A DNA stretch of 64,000 nt from Chloroflexota bacterium (GTDB lineage Bacteria; Chloroflexota; Anaerolineae; Anaerolineales; VGOW01): assembly GCA_016213135.1 (NCBI GenBank), contig JACRBQ010000079.1, positions 19,058-83,057 on the forward strand, given 5' to 3'. Positions 49,642 through 59,399 of this stretch are shown piece by piece. The notes below the pieces were generated by a model. That model had not been told where the DNA came from and made no database searches. It saw nothing but the letters and a program-made list of their open reading frames with translations. Within the stretch, counting starts at the first letter, position 1. Each line of letters begins with the position of its first letter. The position numbers and the translations under genes are program-made.

Positions 49642-49810
49642 GAGTACACTCCGTTTTTGCCCCTCGCCGCCGCCCTCGGCCCATTTCAAGATAGGGCAAC
49701 TACGGCGGGCCAGAGACTGGGGGCGAGATGGGTCGACGATAGCATTGCGGCGATTGGCAGGAGCGTCTAAAATAGGCGGCTGAGCTTACCTATTCAAACG
49801 TGGAGAAGTC

Positions 49811-50281
49811 ATGATTGAAATCGAAATCCCCGGTCGTGGACTGTTGCAATTGGAGCATTTGGTGTTGGACGTGAACGGCACCATCGCCAAAGACGGGCGG
49901 CTGCTGGAAAAAGTCGCCAAGCCGCTGACTGCCCTGAAGGATCGGCTGACTGTGCATCTGGTCACTGCCGACACCTACGGCAAACAAGACAACATCGACA
50001 TCATGCTGGCCGTCAAAGCCGTGCGCCTCAAGCCCGGCAACGAGGCCGAGCAAAAAGCCGAATTCATCCGCAGCCTGGGCGTAGAAAAAGTGGTGGCCAT
50101 CGGCAACGGGGCCAACGACGCCGCCATGCTCAAACAGGCCGCCATCGGCATTGCCGTCCTCGGCGACGAGGGCCTGGCCGTGGAAGCCCTGCAAGCCGCC
50201 GACCTGTTCATTCTCAGCGCCATCGACGCCTTCAGCCTGCTGGAATATCCGTCGCGGCTCATTGCCACGCTGCGCAAATAA
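49811..50281 (+). CDS. HAD-superfamily soluble P-type-ATPase-like phosphatase
   Basis: LEHLVLDVNGTIAKDGRLLEKVAKPL...VVAIGNGANDAAMLKQAAIGIAVLGDEG. Confidence 0.85.
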   Translation: MIEIEIPGRGLLQLEHLVLDVNGTIAKDGRLLEKVAKPLTALKDRLTVHLVTADTYGKQDNIDIMLAVKAVRLKPGNEAEQKAEFIRSLGVEKVVAIGNGANDAAMLKQAAIGIAVLGDEGLAVEALQAADLFILSAIDAFSLLEYPSRLIATLRK

Positions 50282-50293
50282 CCCGCGCCCCGG

Positions 50294-50722
50294 CTAATTG
50301 ACCTTTACCCCCGTTACCCCGCTCACCGCGCCAATCACCTCCGCCGCGGCGGCGGCTTCCGCCGGTGACAAGTTGCCCCGCAGAGCCACGTGCCCATTGT
50401 AAGCAGTCAACTGGTATCCCGGCGCAATCCGGCGCGTGCGCGCATCAGTGGCCAGCGCGTACGCCGCCGCGTATCCCACCGCGTCGTCGTTCATCAACCG
50501 CAGCGTCAGCTCCGGCAAGCCCAACGCCTGCAACGCCGATTCAACCTGCCCCTGAATCATCGGCGAGTTCACCACCCCGCTCACCGTGGCCTGCCCGTTA
50601 TGCACCGTCACCTCCAGCGCAGGATGCGTAATGCGCACCGTGTCTATGGCCCACAACGTTTCTTCAATGGCTGCGTGGATGTCGAGATCGGTGGCAGTTT
50701 GTTGCAGTGGATAATCGGTCAT
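50294..50722 (-). CDS. BON-domain protein
   Basis: ALEVTVHNGQATVSGVVNSPMIQGQVESALQALG ... GYQLTAYNGHVALRGNLSPAEAAAAAEVIGAVSGVTGVKVN. Confidence 0.85.
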   Translation of the reverse strand: MTDYPLQQTATDLDIHAAIEETLWAIDTVRITHPALEVTVHNGQATVSGVVNSPMIQGQVESALQALGLPELTLRLMNDDAVGYAAAYALATDARTRRIAPGYQLTAYNGHVALRGNLSPAEAAAAAEVIGAVSGVTGVKVN

Positions 50723-50787
50723 CAGCGTGAATCCTTCCTGCCCGGTATCTTACCACTTAAGACCGACAGACGACCCAAGCAACCTCG

Positions 50788-51750
50788 ATGAAATCCCTCA
50801 TTCGCCCCGCTTCCCCGCCGGACGCCGCCGACGTGTGCGCCGTTCACTGCTCTGACATTTCGCACTGGCGCGCGTGGGACGCCTCCGGGGACGCCCGCCC
50901 GGCCCGCTACGCCGACCTGACCCCCTGCCAGCGCTGGCTCAACGGCGGCCCGTGGCTGGACCCCGGCCTGTGCCGCCGGCATTTGCAGCGTGTGGCTGAG
51001 GGCGGCGGGTACGCCTGGGTGGCCGAACACAAAGGCCGCGCCCTGGCCGAGGCCGAAGCCTTCCTCGCCGACGAACCGCCTCCCTACGGGCGCAACCTCA
51101 ACCTTTCTGCCCTGTACGTGCATCGCCACTTTCGGGGGCAGGGGCTGGGGAGCGCGCTGCTCGCTGCCGCGCTGGCCTTCGCGCAAGAGCAGGGCTGCCA
51201 CACCTTCACCGTCTCGCGCCCCGACGCCCCGGCCTTTTACGCCGCCCACGGCCTGCGCCCCGGCCCGCGCTGGGGGCACTGGCAATTGCCTGCCCGTCGC
51301 TCGCGTGTGCGTTATACTGTTGACCCGCTGCCCGACACCGGCTATTCCCTCGTGCGCGGTTATGCGTTGCTAGTGGGCCGGTTCCAAAACTCCTGCCACG
51401 ACTGGGAACGGGCACGCCCCGGCGGCGCGCCGGACTTCCCCGAGTGGCGCGGCGTTACGCTCGATAGAAACTGGATGACCGTGCGCGGCCAACGGGCCGC
51501 CGTAGTATTGGAGGAATCACCGCGCGCCCCCGGCACTGCCGAAGCGTTTGTGTTTGCCCCGCCCGATGTGGCCCTTACCGGGCAGTGGGTCTCGGCCATT
51601 GGCGACCACGCCGCCTGGAGCGGCTTTACTCGTGTCAACCTTTTTGTCCCTGCCCCCTTTGCCCACCCGCACGCCCGTCGGCTTGAGGCTACGCAGAGGG
51701 TGATGTGGAAAGTAGTCAGGGGTCAGGAGTCAGTAGTCAGTAGTCAGTAG
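50788..51750 (+). CDS. GNAT-family N-acetyltransferase with C-terminal extension
   Basis: NLSALYVHRHFRGQGLGSALLAAALAFAQEQGCHTFTVSRPDAPAFYAAHGLRPG. Confidence 0.88.
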   Translation: MKSLIRPASPPDAADVCAVHCSDISHWRAWDASGDARPARYADLTPCQRWLNGGPWLDPGLCRRHLQRVAEGGGYAWVAEHKGRALAEAEAFLADEPPPYGRNLNLSALYVHRHFRGQGLGSALLAAALAFAQEQGCHTFTVSRPDAPAFYAAHGLRPGPRWGHWQLPARRSRVRYTVDPLPDTGYSLVRGYALLVGRFQNSCHDWERARPGGAPDFPEWRGVTLDRNWMTVRGQRAAVVLEESPRAPGTAEAFVFAPPDVALTGQWVSAIGDHAAWSGFTRVNLFVPAPFAHPHARRLEATQRVMWKVVRGQESVVSSQ

Positions 51751-51845
51751 TCAGCCTAAAACACTCGTCACGCATCATTCATTATTCATCATTCATCATT
51801 CATCGTTCATCGTTCATCCTTCATCCTTCATCCTTCATCCTTCCC
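51711..51845. repeat. Two long period-7 arrays (AGTCAGT family then TTCATCN family) upstream of peptidase C26 gene
   Basis: ggtcagg|agtcagt|agtcagt|agtcagt|agtcagc ... ttcatta|ttcatca|ttcatca|ttcatcg|ttcatcg|ttcatcc x4. Confidence 0.95.
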
Positions 51846-52565
51846 ATGCCTCCACTCACCGGCATTACCATTCACCCGGCCACCGCTCCCGACCGCGACG
51901 TGCTTGATACGCTGCTCGACTCCATCGTCCAGTGCGTCGAGCGCGCCGGAGGCCTGCCCCTGCTCATCCCCCTCGGCCTGAGCGAACCCACGCTGCGCGC
52001 CCTCTATGCCCGGCTCGACGGCCTGCTGCTCAGCGGCGGCGGCGACCTCGACCCCGCGCGTTACCACGCCGGCCCGCATCCCGCCGTGGGCGGTGTGGAC
52101 GTCGAGCGCGACCGCGTGGAACTCATACTCGCTCAGTGGGCCGCCGCCGATACCGAAGACAAAGCCCTGTTCGGAATCTGCCGGGGCACGCAAGTGCTTA
52201 ATGTGGCCCTCGGCGGCACGCTCTACCGTGACATCGGCGAGCACCCCGGCGCGCAGAAGCACACCTTTTACCCCGGCCTGCCCTTCGACTATCGTTCGCA
52301 CGAAGTCAAAGTGGAAGAGGACACCGTGCTGGCGCACACCCTGGGCCTGCCCGTGCTTACCGTCAACAGCCTGCACCATCAGGCCGTGCGCCACGTGGCC
52401 CCCGGGCTGCGCGTGGCCGCCCGCGCCCCCGATGGCCTCGTCGAGGCGTTGGAAATTCCCGGCCGCCTTTTCGCCGTGGCCGTGCAGTGGCACCCCGAAA
52501 GCCTGCCCGACGCGCCCGAAATGCGGCGGCTGTTCGAGGCCTTTGTGCAAGCGGCCTCGCGCTAA
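51846..52565 (+). CDS. Gamma-glutamyl-gamma-aminobutyrate hydrolase family (peptidase C26)
   Basis: LDGLLLSGGGDLDPARYHAGPHPAVGGVDVERDRVELILAQWA...LFGICRGTQVLNVALGGTLYRDI...VQWHPESL. Confidence 0.93.
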   Translation: MPPLTGITIHPATAPDRDVLDTLLDSIVQCVERAGGLPLLIPLGLSEPTLRALYARLDGLLLSGGGDLDPARYHAGPHPAVGGVDVERDRVELILAQWAAADTEDKALFGICRGTQVLNVALGGTLYRDIGEHPGAQKHTFYPGLPFDYRSHEVKVEEDTVLAHTLGLPVLTVNSLHHQAVRHVAPGLRVAARAPDGLVEALEIPGRLFAVAVQWHPESLPDAPEMRRLFEAFVQAASR

Positions 52566-52628
52566 CGCCCATCGCCACTGTCCCCTACACAAAAACTCCA
52601 ACCCGGATACAATCAGGCCCATTCAACC

Positions 52629-52904
52629 ATGCCCGACGCACCGCGCAAGTACTTCCTCATCAACACCGAACAGATCGGAGCCGCTAAAAAGCATTGGCCG
52701 CAAGTGAGCCAGCGCACGTGGGTGCTGGTGCTCAAACGCGCCGACGAGCCAATGGTGCTCAACAAAGCCCCCCACAAGGGGCTGGGCTTCAGCACCGTCG
52801 AAGTGCCCCCCGCCGATAAAACCGTCGAAGGCATGTTTTACCGCCGCGACATGGACGTGCTTATCCTCATCAGCGGCGAAACCCCGCTGGCCGGAAGACT
52901 ATGA
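52629..52904 (+). CDS. Hypothetical protein
   Basis: 91-aa [48 protein letters not shown]; overlaps the next ORF start. Confidence 0.6.
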   Translation: MPDAPRKYFLINTEQIGAAKKHWPQVSQRTWVLVLKRADEPMVLNKAPHKGLGFSTVEVPPADKTVEGMFYRRDMDVLILISGETPLAGRL

Positions 52905-53659
52905 CAAAACCCTATTTCCCCGAATCCGCCATGGCCATCGTGGCCCACCCCGACGACATCGACTTCGGCTGCGCCGGCACCCTGGCTCGCTGGGCCAAAG
53001 CCGGCGCCCGAATCAGCGAAGTCCTCTGCACCAGCGGCGACGTGGGCATCGCTACCGCAGGCATGACCAAAGCACAGGCTACTGAAATCCGCGAGGCGGA
53101 ACAGCGCGAGGCCGCCCGACTCATCGGCGCCACCGACGTGGTCTTTTTGCGCGAACCCGATGGCATGCTGCAAGCCACCATGGAACTGCGCAAAAAAATC
53201 GTCCGCGAAATCCGCCGCTTCCGCCCCGAAGTGGTGCTGGTGATGGACCCCACGCTGGTGTGGGCGGGCGACGACTACATCAACCACCCCGACCACCGCG
53301 CCGCCGGCCTTGCCGCCGTCGAAGCCGTCTTCCCCGCCGCCGGGCAGCCCAACCTCTTTGAAGAACTCGAAGCCGAGGGCCTCACTGCCCACAAGCCGCG
53401 CAAAGTCTTCAGCGTCAACTGGCGCGACGGCAACTACTGGGTCTCCATCGACGAGACTTTGGACCTCAAAATCGCCGCCCTGCGCGCCCACAAAAGCCAG
53501 ATGAACGATTGGGACCCCGAACCCCGCATCCGCGAGTGGGCCTCGGAGCGCGCCAAAGGCAAAGAGATGCAATACGCCGAAATCTTCCGCGTGGTCACCC
53601 TCGAAAGCGACGACGACTGGGAAAAACACAAAGGCGTCGTCGTCGGGCGCAAAGGCTAG
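52901..53659 (+). CDS. PIG-L / LmbE-family deacetylase
   Basis: [40 protein letters not shown]...[22 protein letters not shown]. Confidence 0.93.
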   Translation: MTKPYFPESAMAIVAHPDDIDFGCAGTLARWAKAGARISEVLCTSGDVGIATAGMTKAQATEIREAEQREAARLIGATDVVFLREPDGMLQATMELRKKIVREIRRFRPEVVLVMDPTLVWAGDDYINHPDHRAAGLAAVEAVFPAAGQPNLFEELEAEGLTAHKPRKVFSVNWRDGNYWVSIDETLDLKIAALRAHKSQMNDWDPEPRIREWASERAKGKEMQYAEIFRVVTLESDDDWEKHKGVVVGRKG

Positions 53660-53687
53660 CCATCCACCAACTTTGGATCGCATCGTC

Positions 53688-53736
53688 GTAGCGTAGCCCC
53701 TTGTGGGCGGCGCACGCGCACAAGGCACTACGCTAC
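53688..53736. repeat. Inverted repeat GTAGCGTAGCCCCTTGTG / CACAAGGCACTACGCTAC
   Basis: 18-bp arms (53688-53705, 53719-53736) with two mismatches. Confidence 0.9.
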
Positions 53737-53826
53737 ACAGCGCTCTAACATTGGCGGATTACTCGCCCGGCCCGGGGAACTTTACGGTGTTCGTTCGCAT
53801 CTTAGGATCACGGGCGACCGTTGATC

Positions 53827-54285
53827 ATGCGACGCTTATTGCTCAGTCTCATCACTCTGGCCGCGTTTGCGGCCCTGGCAGGATGCCTCCCCGCCGCGCC
53901 CCCGCCGGACGAGCCAACCCCCACCCTCTCCCCGCGCGCCGTGGGAAGCGTGGTTGCCCTGCCAACCACCGACATCATCCAGGTGACGCCTCCCGCCCCG
54001 CGCCCCACCCATGCTCCTCTCACCGACCCGGTCAAACAACAGTGGGTGCAACTCGCCGTCGACGACCTTGCCCAACGACTCGCCGTCGACCCCGCCCAGA
54101 TCGGCTTTGTGGATTTCCGCGACATCACCTGGCCCGACTCCAGCCTCGGCTGCCCGCAACCCGGCATGGCCTACGCCCAGGTGCTCACCGACGGCTACCT
54201 CATTCAACTGAGCGTCGGCAAACGTCTCTTCGAATATCACGGCGGCGGGCGCGAGCCTCCCTTTTTGTGCGAGAACACTCCTTAA
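53827..54285 (+). CDS. Predicted lipoprotein of unknown function
   Basis: MRRLLLSLITLAAFAALAGCLPAAPPPDEP (lipobox LAGC). Confidence 0.75.
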   Translation: MRRLLLSLITLAAFAALAGCLPAAPPPDEPTPTLSPRAVGSVVALPTTDIIQVTPPAPRPTHAPLTDPVKQQWVQLAVDDLAQRLAVDPAQIGFVDFRDITWPDSSLGCPQPGMAYAQVLTDGYLIQLSVGKRLFEYHGGGREPPFLCENTP

Positions 54286-54287
54286 AG

Positions 54288-54325
54288 CAAAACGGCGGGC
54301 CAGTTTGGTGGCCCGCCGTTTTTTG
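54288..54325 (+). terminator. Strong rho-independent terminator
   Basis: AACGGCGGGCCA-GTTTGG-TGGCCCGCCGTT + TTTT, perfect 12-bp stem. Confidence 0.95.
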
Positions 54326-54403
54326 TTGCCTTCAGCCGGGCGCCGTTGCGCCCGCCGAACCTAACTCACACTGTGCTTGCTACGCATCATCTCAATAACT
54401 TGG

Positions 54404-54458
54404 GGTGGGGGCAGACCTGTGTGTCTGCCCTGGGCGAACACACAGGTTCGCCCCCACC
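54404..54458. repeat. Double-hairpin (cruciform-capable) intergenic repeat
   Basis: GGGCAGAC-ctgtgt-GTCTGCCC and GGGCGAAC-acacag-GTTCGCCC, nested in GGTGGGGGC...GCCCCCACC. Confidence 0.9.
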
Positions 54459-54477
54459 ATTTTGAGAAGATACCTTG

Positions 54478-57400
54478 CTACCTTACCTTGCCGTTGAAGT
54501 TCACTATGTACGTGCCTTCAAAGGCGTCGCTGGTCGTCACCACTGTGTTCGTGAAGTTGCCGCGCGAGACACCCTTGGCGCTGTAGGTGATGGTGTGCAC
54601 CGATGGCGTCCCGGCCACGCCGGTGGCAACCAGTTCCGTGGTGTTGGCTACCGGCAGCGTGCCCGTTCCATCCACGTAGTAGTTGTCGCCTTCATTGCCG
54701 TTCAAGGTCTCAGCGCCCACAGTCAACCAGCCGCCGTCGCCGTCGCCGCCGAGCGCGCCATAAGTGAAGCTGATGTCCTCCACGCCATTCAGGCCAATCC
54801 AGATCTGGAAGGAGTCGGCCTTGGAAGTGCTGTATTCCTTCGCGCCTTCCCAGTCCAGCACCAGCCAGCAGGTGGGGCCGTCGCACAGGACAGCCGCGCG
54901 CAAATCGCCGCCGCCATCGCTGTCGCTCAAGTTCAGGTCAGTCCACCACGGGGCCAGCACGTTGTTCGGTCGGGCAGTGTCGGGGAAGGCCTGATTGATG
55001 TAGTCCACGTCGCTGCCTGTGCCGCCGCCCACCACCGCGTAACCGTTGGAAGTGGCGCCAATGCTGGTGTAGGTCTGACCCGCAAAGATAAACGGATCGA
55101 CGTCGTAGTTGACGATGGTCTCATCACCGATGCCGGCCTCCGGCGGAACGCCGAACCCCGAGAGCGGCAGGTAGCCCGCCGGCGACAAGCCGGGGGCCAC
55201 GGTCACCGTCGGGTCGGCCGAGCCGACCAGCGTGTCGTTGTAGGTCAGCCCGTTGCCGTTCTGGGTGGCGCCCACCAAACTGCCGCCCACCAGCTTGAGC
55301 TGGCTGGGCAGGTCGTCGGCCAGGGCCACGGTTGCCGGGTCGAGCGAAGTGTTGGTCACCGTGATGGTGCAGTCGGTCGTAGCGCCCATGTTTATCTGAG
55401 CGGGATCGCACGTTTTGGTGACCGTCAGGGTGTCGGGCGCGCCGCGCACGATCGTCACTGGCAGGTGAGCCGTGGTCGTGCCCTTGGTCAGCGTGATCAT
55501 GCCAAAGCGCACCGTGCCATCCGCCACGCCGGAGGCGTCAATTTTGATATTGAACGTGACATCGCCATTGGCGGGCACGGTCACGCTCGGCGGCACCGTG
55601 ATCTTCATGCCGGCGCCTGCGGTTGCCTTGATCGTCCACCTCCCGCCCTTGCCGCTCATATCGTGAGCCGTGCGTTGCAGGGTCATGATGCCCGGCATGT
55701 TGGGGATGTAGATGCTTGGGTAGTTGGCGTCCCACAGATCATTTTCATGAGCCACGAATTCGGCCCCTGTGGATTGGAACGCGATGCCGGGGTTGCCGGC
55801 CTTGGTCAGGTCCACGCGGCCAGAGCCGTAATCAAAGGCGTTGGCGGGAGTGATGCCGTCTTCCTTGAATACCTTCTTGGTCTTGGCGGTGGTCATGAGC
55901 GCCGACTTGATCTGACCCGGCGTCCAAGTGTAGTGCAGGGCCTTGAGAAGCGCCGCCGAGCCGGCCATGTGCGGGCTGGACATGGACGTGCCGGCGATAG
56001 CCTGGAACAGTTCACCGTGAGGCCCGGTGAGCGGGTCTGCGCCCAGGGGCGAGTTCCCGGCCAGAATCTGAACGCCGGGGGCGGTGATATCGGGCTTGCT
56101 CATGCCCAACCATTGCCCGGGGCCGCCGCGCGAGCTGAAGCCGGCCATCACGTCACCCTTGGCTGTGCCCTTGGTGGCGGCGGAGATCGTCGCCGTCACG
56201 TTCGGATGGCCCGCAAGGAAGTTGAGCAGCTTGGTGCCGGCATCGGCCTGAATGTGCGAGGCGGGCAGGTAGTGGTTGTCGGTTTCCTGATCCTGCGTTA
56301 CTGCGTTGTAGAGGATCATGCCCACAGCCCCGCCGGCCAACACGTTGATGCCCTTCTGCACGCGGGCGTTGGTGCCGCGCTGGCAGACCACAATCTCGTT
56401 CAGGAAGTCGGTCGCGCCGTAGTCTGTCTTGAGGCATTTCTCGTCGCCCACGGGAATGACCACCGCAACGGCCGCGCCGCTGGCGGCAGTGACCGACACG
56501 CCGGGCAGGTTGAGGGATGCGCCGTCGGTGGAACTCAGGCTAACCCGGTTAACAAAGGCGCGCTTCTGCGAGCTGGCGCCCACGGTCAGAATCCACGGCG
56601 AGCTGTTGTCCACCGTGTCGGGGCCCGGGCCGCTGTTGCCCGCCGAAGCCGACACAAAGATGCCGGCGTTGTAGGCATCGAGCCACGCCAGCCCGTCGTC
56701 GTCGGTGTACGGGTTGTTGGCCCCGCCGCCGATGGAGTAGTTGATCACGTCCACGCCGTCGGCGACGGCCTGCTGAATACCGGCCACGATGTCGCTGGTG
56801 TAGCCGCCCTCCAGGCCCAGCACTTTGTACATGACCACGTACGCGCGCGGGGCAATGCCGGAGACGTTACCGTACGACACGCCGAAGATGCTGGCCGCCA
56901 CACCGGCGTTGCCGGCGGCGGTGCTGGCCGTGTGCGTGCCGTGGCCGCCGTCGTCGCGGGCCGAGTCGAACTCTTCGGGCGTCAGGCCGATCTGGGCCTT
57001 GTAGGTGACAAGTTCATCATAAGCGCCGATGAGTTTGTTGTTGCAGGTGAACGGCACGTCGTTCGCGTTCCAGGCGGTGTTGCCGAAATCGCAATCGTAA
57101 GCGCCGCCCGGAGCGACGTAGGGCTTGCCGGAGGGGTCGGGATCGGAGAACGAGGGGTGCTCCGGCCAAATGCCGGTGTCGAGCACGCCGACCACGATAC
57201 CCTCACCTGCGCTTTCCTGTCCGCCCTGCGCATTCCACGCCGTGGGCGCGCCGATGAACTGCGGGCTGCTGTCGGTGTCAGGCTGATGCAGGGTGTCGGC
57301 GGAAACGCGCGCCACACCCGGCAGCGACGAGAGCCGATTGACCAGCCGCGCCGGCAGGATGACCGATACACCGCCCAGCACCAAATCGTAGCGGTGCATG

Positions 57401-57777
57401 AGGCGGGCCTCGGGCGCCACAGAGGCCATGGCGGCGGCGAAGGCGTCAATGCGCTGGTTCACGTAAGCTTGATAGGCGAGGCTCTCCCCGGACTTGAAGT
57501 CCGGTTTGGCATCGCCCACCTTCACGGCAGCAAAACCATCCACCCCGCCGGTGTAGCTGGCGACGGGCGTAACGTTGAGCTTGACGAGGACGCTGACGAG
57601 CGTATCGGATTTTGTGGCGTCGTACTGCGAGTCGGGAGTCAGGCCGGAGGCCGTGAACCGACTGACGCCTTCCTGTGCCATAGCCGAGGAAGCCAACGCA
57701 AGAATTAGCGACAGGCTTACCAGCACATGGACAAGTTTGAGTGTGCGACCATGTTTCAACATGCCAAATCTCCTCAT
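54478..57777 (-). CDS. S8-family subtilisin-like serine protease with inhibitor-I9-like, PA-like and C-terminal beta-rich domains
   Basis: GVLDTGIWPEHPSF; GGHGTHTASTAAGN; GTSMSSPHMAGSAALLKA; signal peptide. Start may be MLKHGRTLKL. Confidence 0.95.
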   Translation of the reverse strand: MRRFGMLKHGRTLKLVHVLVSLSLILALASSAMAQEGVSRFTASGLTPDSQYDATKSDTLVSVLVKLNVTPVASYTGGVDGFAAVKVGDAKPDFKSGESLAYQAYVNQRIDAFAAAMASVAPEARLMHRYDLVLGGVSVILPARLVNRLSSLPGVARVSADTLHQPDTDSSPQFIGAPTAWNAQGGQESAGEGIVVGVLDTGIWPEHPSFSDPDPSGKPYVAPGGAYDCDFGNTAWNANDVPFTCNNKLIGAYDELVTYKAQIGLTPEEFDSARDDGGHGTHTASTAAGNAGVAASIFGVSYGNVSGIAPRAYVVMYKVLGLEGGYTSDIVAGIQQAVADGVDVINYSIGGGANNPYTDDDGLAWLDAYNAGIFVSASAGNSGPGPDTVDNSSPWILTVGASSQKRAFVNRVSLSSTDGASLNLPGVSVTAASGAAVAVVIPVGDEKCLKTDYGATDFLNEIVVCQRGTNARVQKGINVLAGGAVGMILYNAVTQDQETDNHYLPASHIQADAGTKLLNFLAGHPNVTATISAATKGTAKGDVMAGFSSRGGPGQWLGMSKPDITAPGVQILAGNSPLGADPLTGPHGELFQAIAGTSMSSPHMAGSAALLKALHYTWTPGQIKSALMTTAKTKKVFKEDGITPANAFDYGSGRVDLTKAGNPGIAFQSTGAEFVAHENDLWDANYPSIYIPNMPGIMTLQRTAHDMSGKGGRWTIKATAGAGMKITVPPSVTVPANGDVTFNIKIDASGVADGTVRFGMITLTKGTTTAHLPVTIVRGAPDTLTVTKTCDPAQINMGATTDCTITVTNTSLDPATVALADDLPSQLKLVGGSLVGATQNGNGLTYNDTLVGSADPTVTVAPGLSPAGYLPLSGFGVPPEAGIGDETIVNYDVDPFIFAGQTYTSIGATSNGYAVVGGGTGSDVDYINQAFPDTARPNNVLAPWWTDLNLSDSDGGGDLRAAVLCDGPTCWLVLDWEGAKEYSTSKADSFQIWIGLNGVEDISFTYGALGGDGDGGWLTVGAETLNGNEGDNYYVDGTGTLPVANTTELVATGVAGTPSVHTITYSAKGVSRGNFTNTVVTTSDAFEGTYIVNFNGKVR

Positions 57778-57861
57778 AGTTTGAATGCTTGGATGCAGCT
57801 TGTTTCCGATGGTGGGTGTTACGTCAGCGAGTCGTGAATTTGGTCACCTCCTGTCCGGGGA

Positions 57862-58962
57862 CTAATGCCCCCACGCCCGCAATTCGTAACGGGCCACGCT
57901 CTGGCCCAGCGGGCCGGCGCAGGCCTCGAAATCCAGCGCCTTGCCGCCGGTCACATCCGGCAGGTCGGCGTCGTAGCCGTCGCTCATGTTGATGACTGCG
58001 TTTTGAGCGTCGAACAACACGGCCACGATATACAAGTATTCCGACAGCTCTGCGCCGGGGTTGCGCACCGTGCCCGACAGGCAATAGTCGTCGCCGTCGA
58101 AGTATTGCGTGACATTGTAAATATCGAAGTCCTGCCGGGGCGTCGGTTGCGCCTCTCCGTTTTCGATGGTCAGCGTGTAACTGGCCGCGCTGCGAATGCC
58201 CAGCACCAGAAGACTGAACGGCACGCGCCCGCCCGGCGGCGCGATGTCCATCGGATAGCCGTCGCTGGTTCTACTCTCGTCGGCTATGACGTTGCCGCTT
58301 TCGTCATAAAATGTGCCGTAGATCCGGTTGATCGTTTGCGTGGATGAGGAGTTGTTCACCGCATCGCCAAACACCGTCAGGCTATTAGCAACGGCGTCGG
58401 GCTGCACCCGCAAGCTGGTAAAGGTCCAGCCGGTGAGGTTGCCCATCACGGTGGCCGTGGCGGTCGGCGTTGGTGCGCCGGTGGACGTTTCAGTGGACGT
58501 GGCGGTGGATGACGCCGTGGCCGTTGCCGTGCTCTGCGCAGCAGACGTGGCCGTTGCGGTGGTCGTAGGAGTGCTCGTTGCGACTCCGGCAGCGGTGGCC
58601 GTTGTAGCCACAGCACCGGGCGTGGGCAGCATGCCGCCAGGGACGGCGGCGGTGGCAGTGGTGGCGGAGGCGGGTGTGCCAGTGGCATCCGGCGGCTCAA
58701 GCGGCGCGGCGCTAGGGGTGGCGGTCTGGGTGACCGGAGGAATCAAAGTAGCCGCAAGAGTCTGCGTAGGAGTCGGTGTTTGCGAAAGCTTCACCGCAGA
58801 AATGGCCTGGGGCATAAAAGCAAGGATCGTGACTATTGAGTAAATGAGCGCCGACACGACAAGAGCGCCGGTTGCCCAGGCAACAAACTCCAAGGTGCCG
58901 CCGCGTTTACGTTTGTTGTTACGGGAAACCCCTGGTCGGTTGTGCGATGTGGGAGGCCTCAT
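57862..58962 (-). CDS. Membrane-anchored protein with long Thr/Ala/Pro linker and C-terminal FxLyD-like domain
   Basis: TM near N-terminus (EFVAWATGALVVSALIYSIVTILAFM), ATATSTATSTETSTGAPTPTATATV linker, C-terminal VFGDAVNNSSSTQTINRIYGTFYDESGNVI. Confidence 0.75.
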   Translation of the reverse strand: MRPPTSHNRPGVSRNNKRKRGGTLEFVAWATGALVVSALIYSIVTILAFMPQAISAVKLSQTPTPTQTLAATLIPPVTQTATPSAAPLEPPDATGTPASATTATAAVPGGMLPTPGAVATTATAAGVATSTPTTTATATSAAQSTATATASSTATSTETSTGAPTPTATATVMGNLTGWTFTSLRVQPDAVANSLTVFGDAVNNSSSTQTINRIYGTFYDESGNVIADESRTSDGYPMDIAPPGGRVPFSLLVLGIRSAASYTLTIENGEAQPTPRQDFDIYNVTQYFDGDDYCLSGTVRNPGAELSEYLYIVAVLFDAQNAVINMSDGYDADLPDVTGGKALDFEACAGPLGQSVARYELRAWGH

Positions 58963-59399
58963 TGCGTTGGAACCGGCCTCCGCTCGAAGTGTCTAAATTG
59001 GCAAAGAACCACGGCAGCTCCATTGTTTGCATGGGACAGGCCCACGCATGCCTAGTCATGGTATCCAAGTCCTTCCAAGTTTGTCAAGTGTCAAGCGACA
59101 CGATCTTAGTTTTTCTTATAGTTTATGTCCGACAATCGAAATCGCCACAAGAAAGGCGGCAACAAGAGCGCGAAACCCGCCTTCGCGCACCCAGGCCGCC
59201 GCCGGAGAGCGGGTTTGCGCCTTCAATGGGCGCTTGCGAGGCGCAGACTGCCGCGAAATATGTCACTCGGCGCGTCAAATTGACGGCGCAAGCACAATTG
59301 GCCCATCTCATTTATAATCCGCCTCCGGCGGCCCAGGTGAACTGACGCCGACTACCTCCCCATACTTCGACGGTGAGCAGCAGGAGCCAAACGACCCTT

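Noticed and set aside
51711-51845. Heptamer arrays considered as CRISPR
   Set aside because: Contiguous 7-bp units without spacers; no cas genes in the window.
54475-57708. 1077-aa + strand ORF antisense to the S8 protease
   Set aside because: Composition (His/Arg/Gly/Val-rich) and lack of any domain mark it as a shadow frame of a high-GC gene; the minus strand encodes a clear subtilisin.
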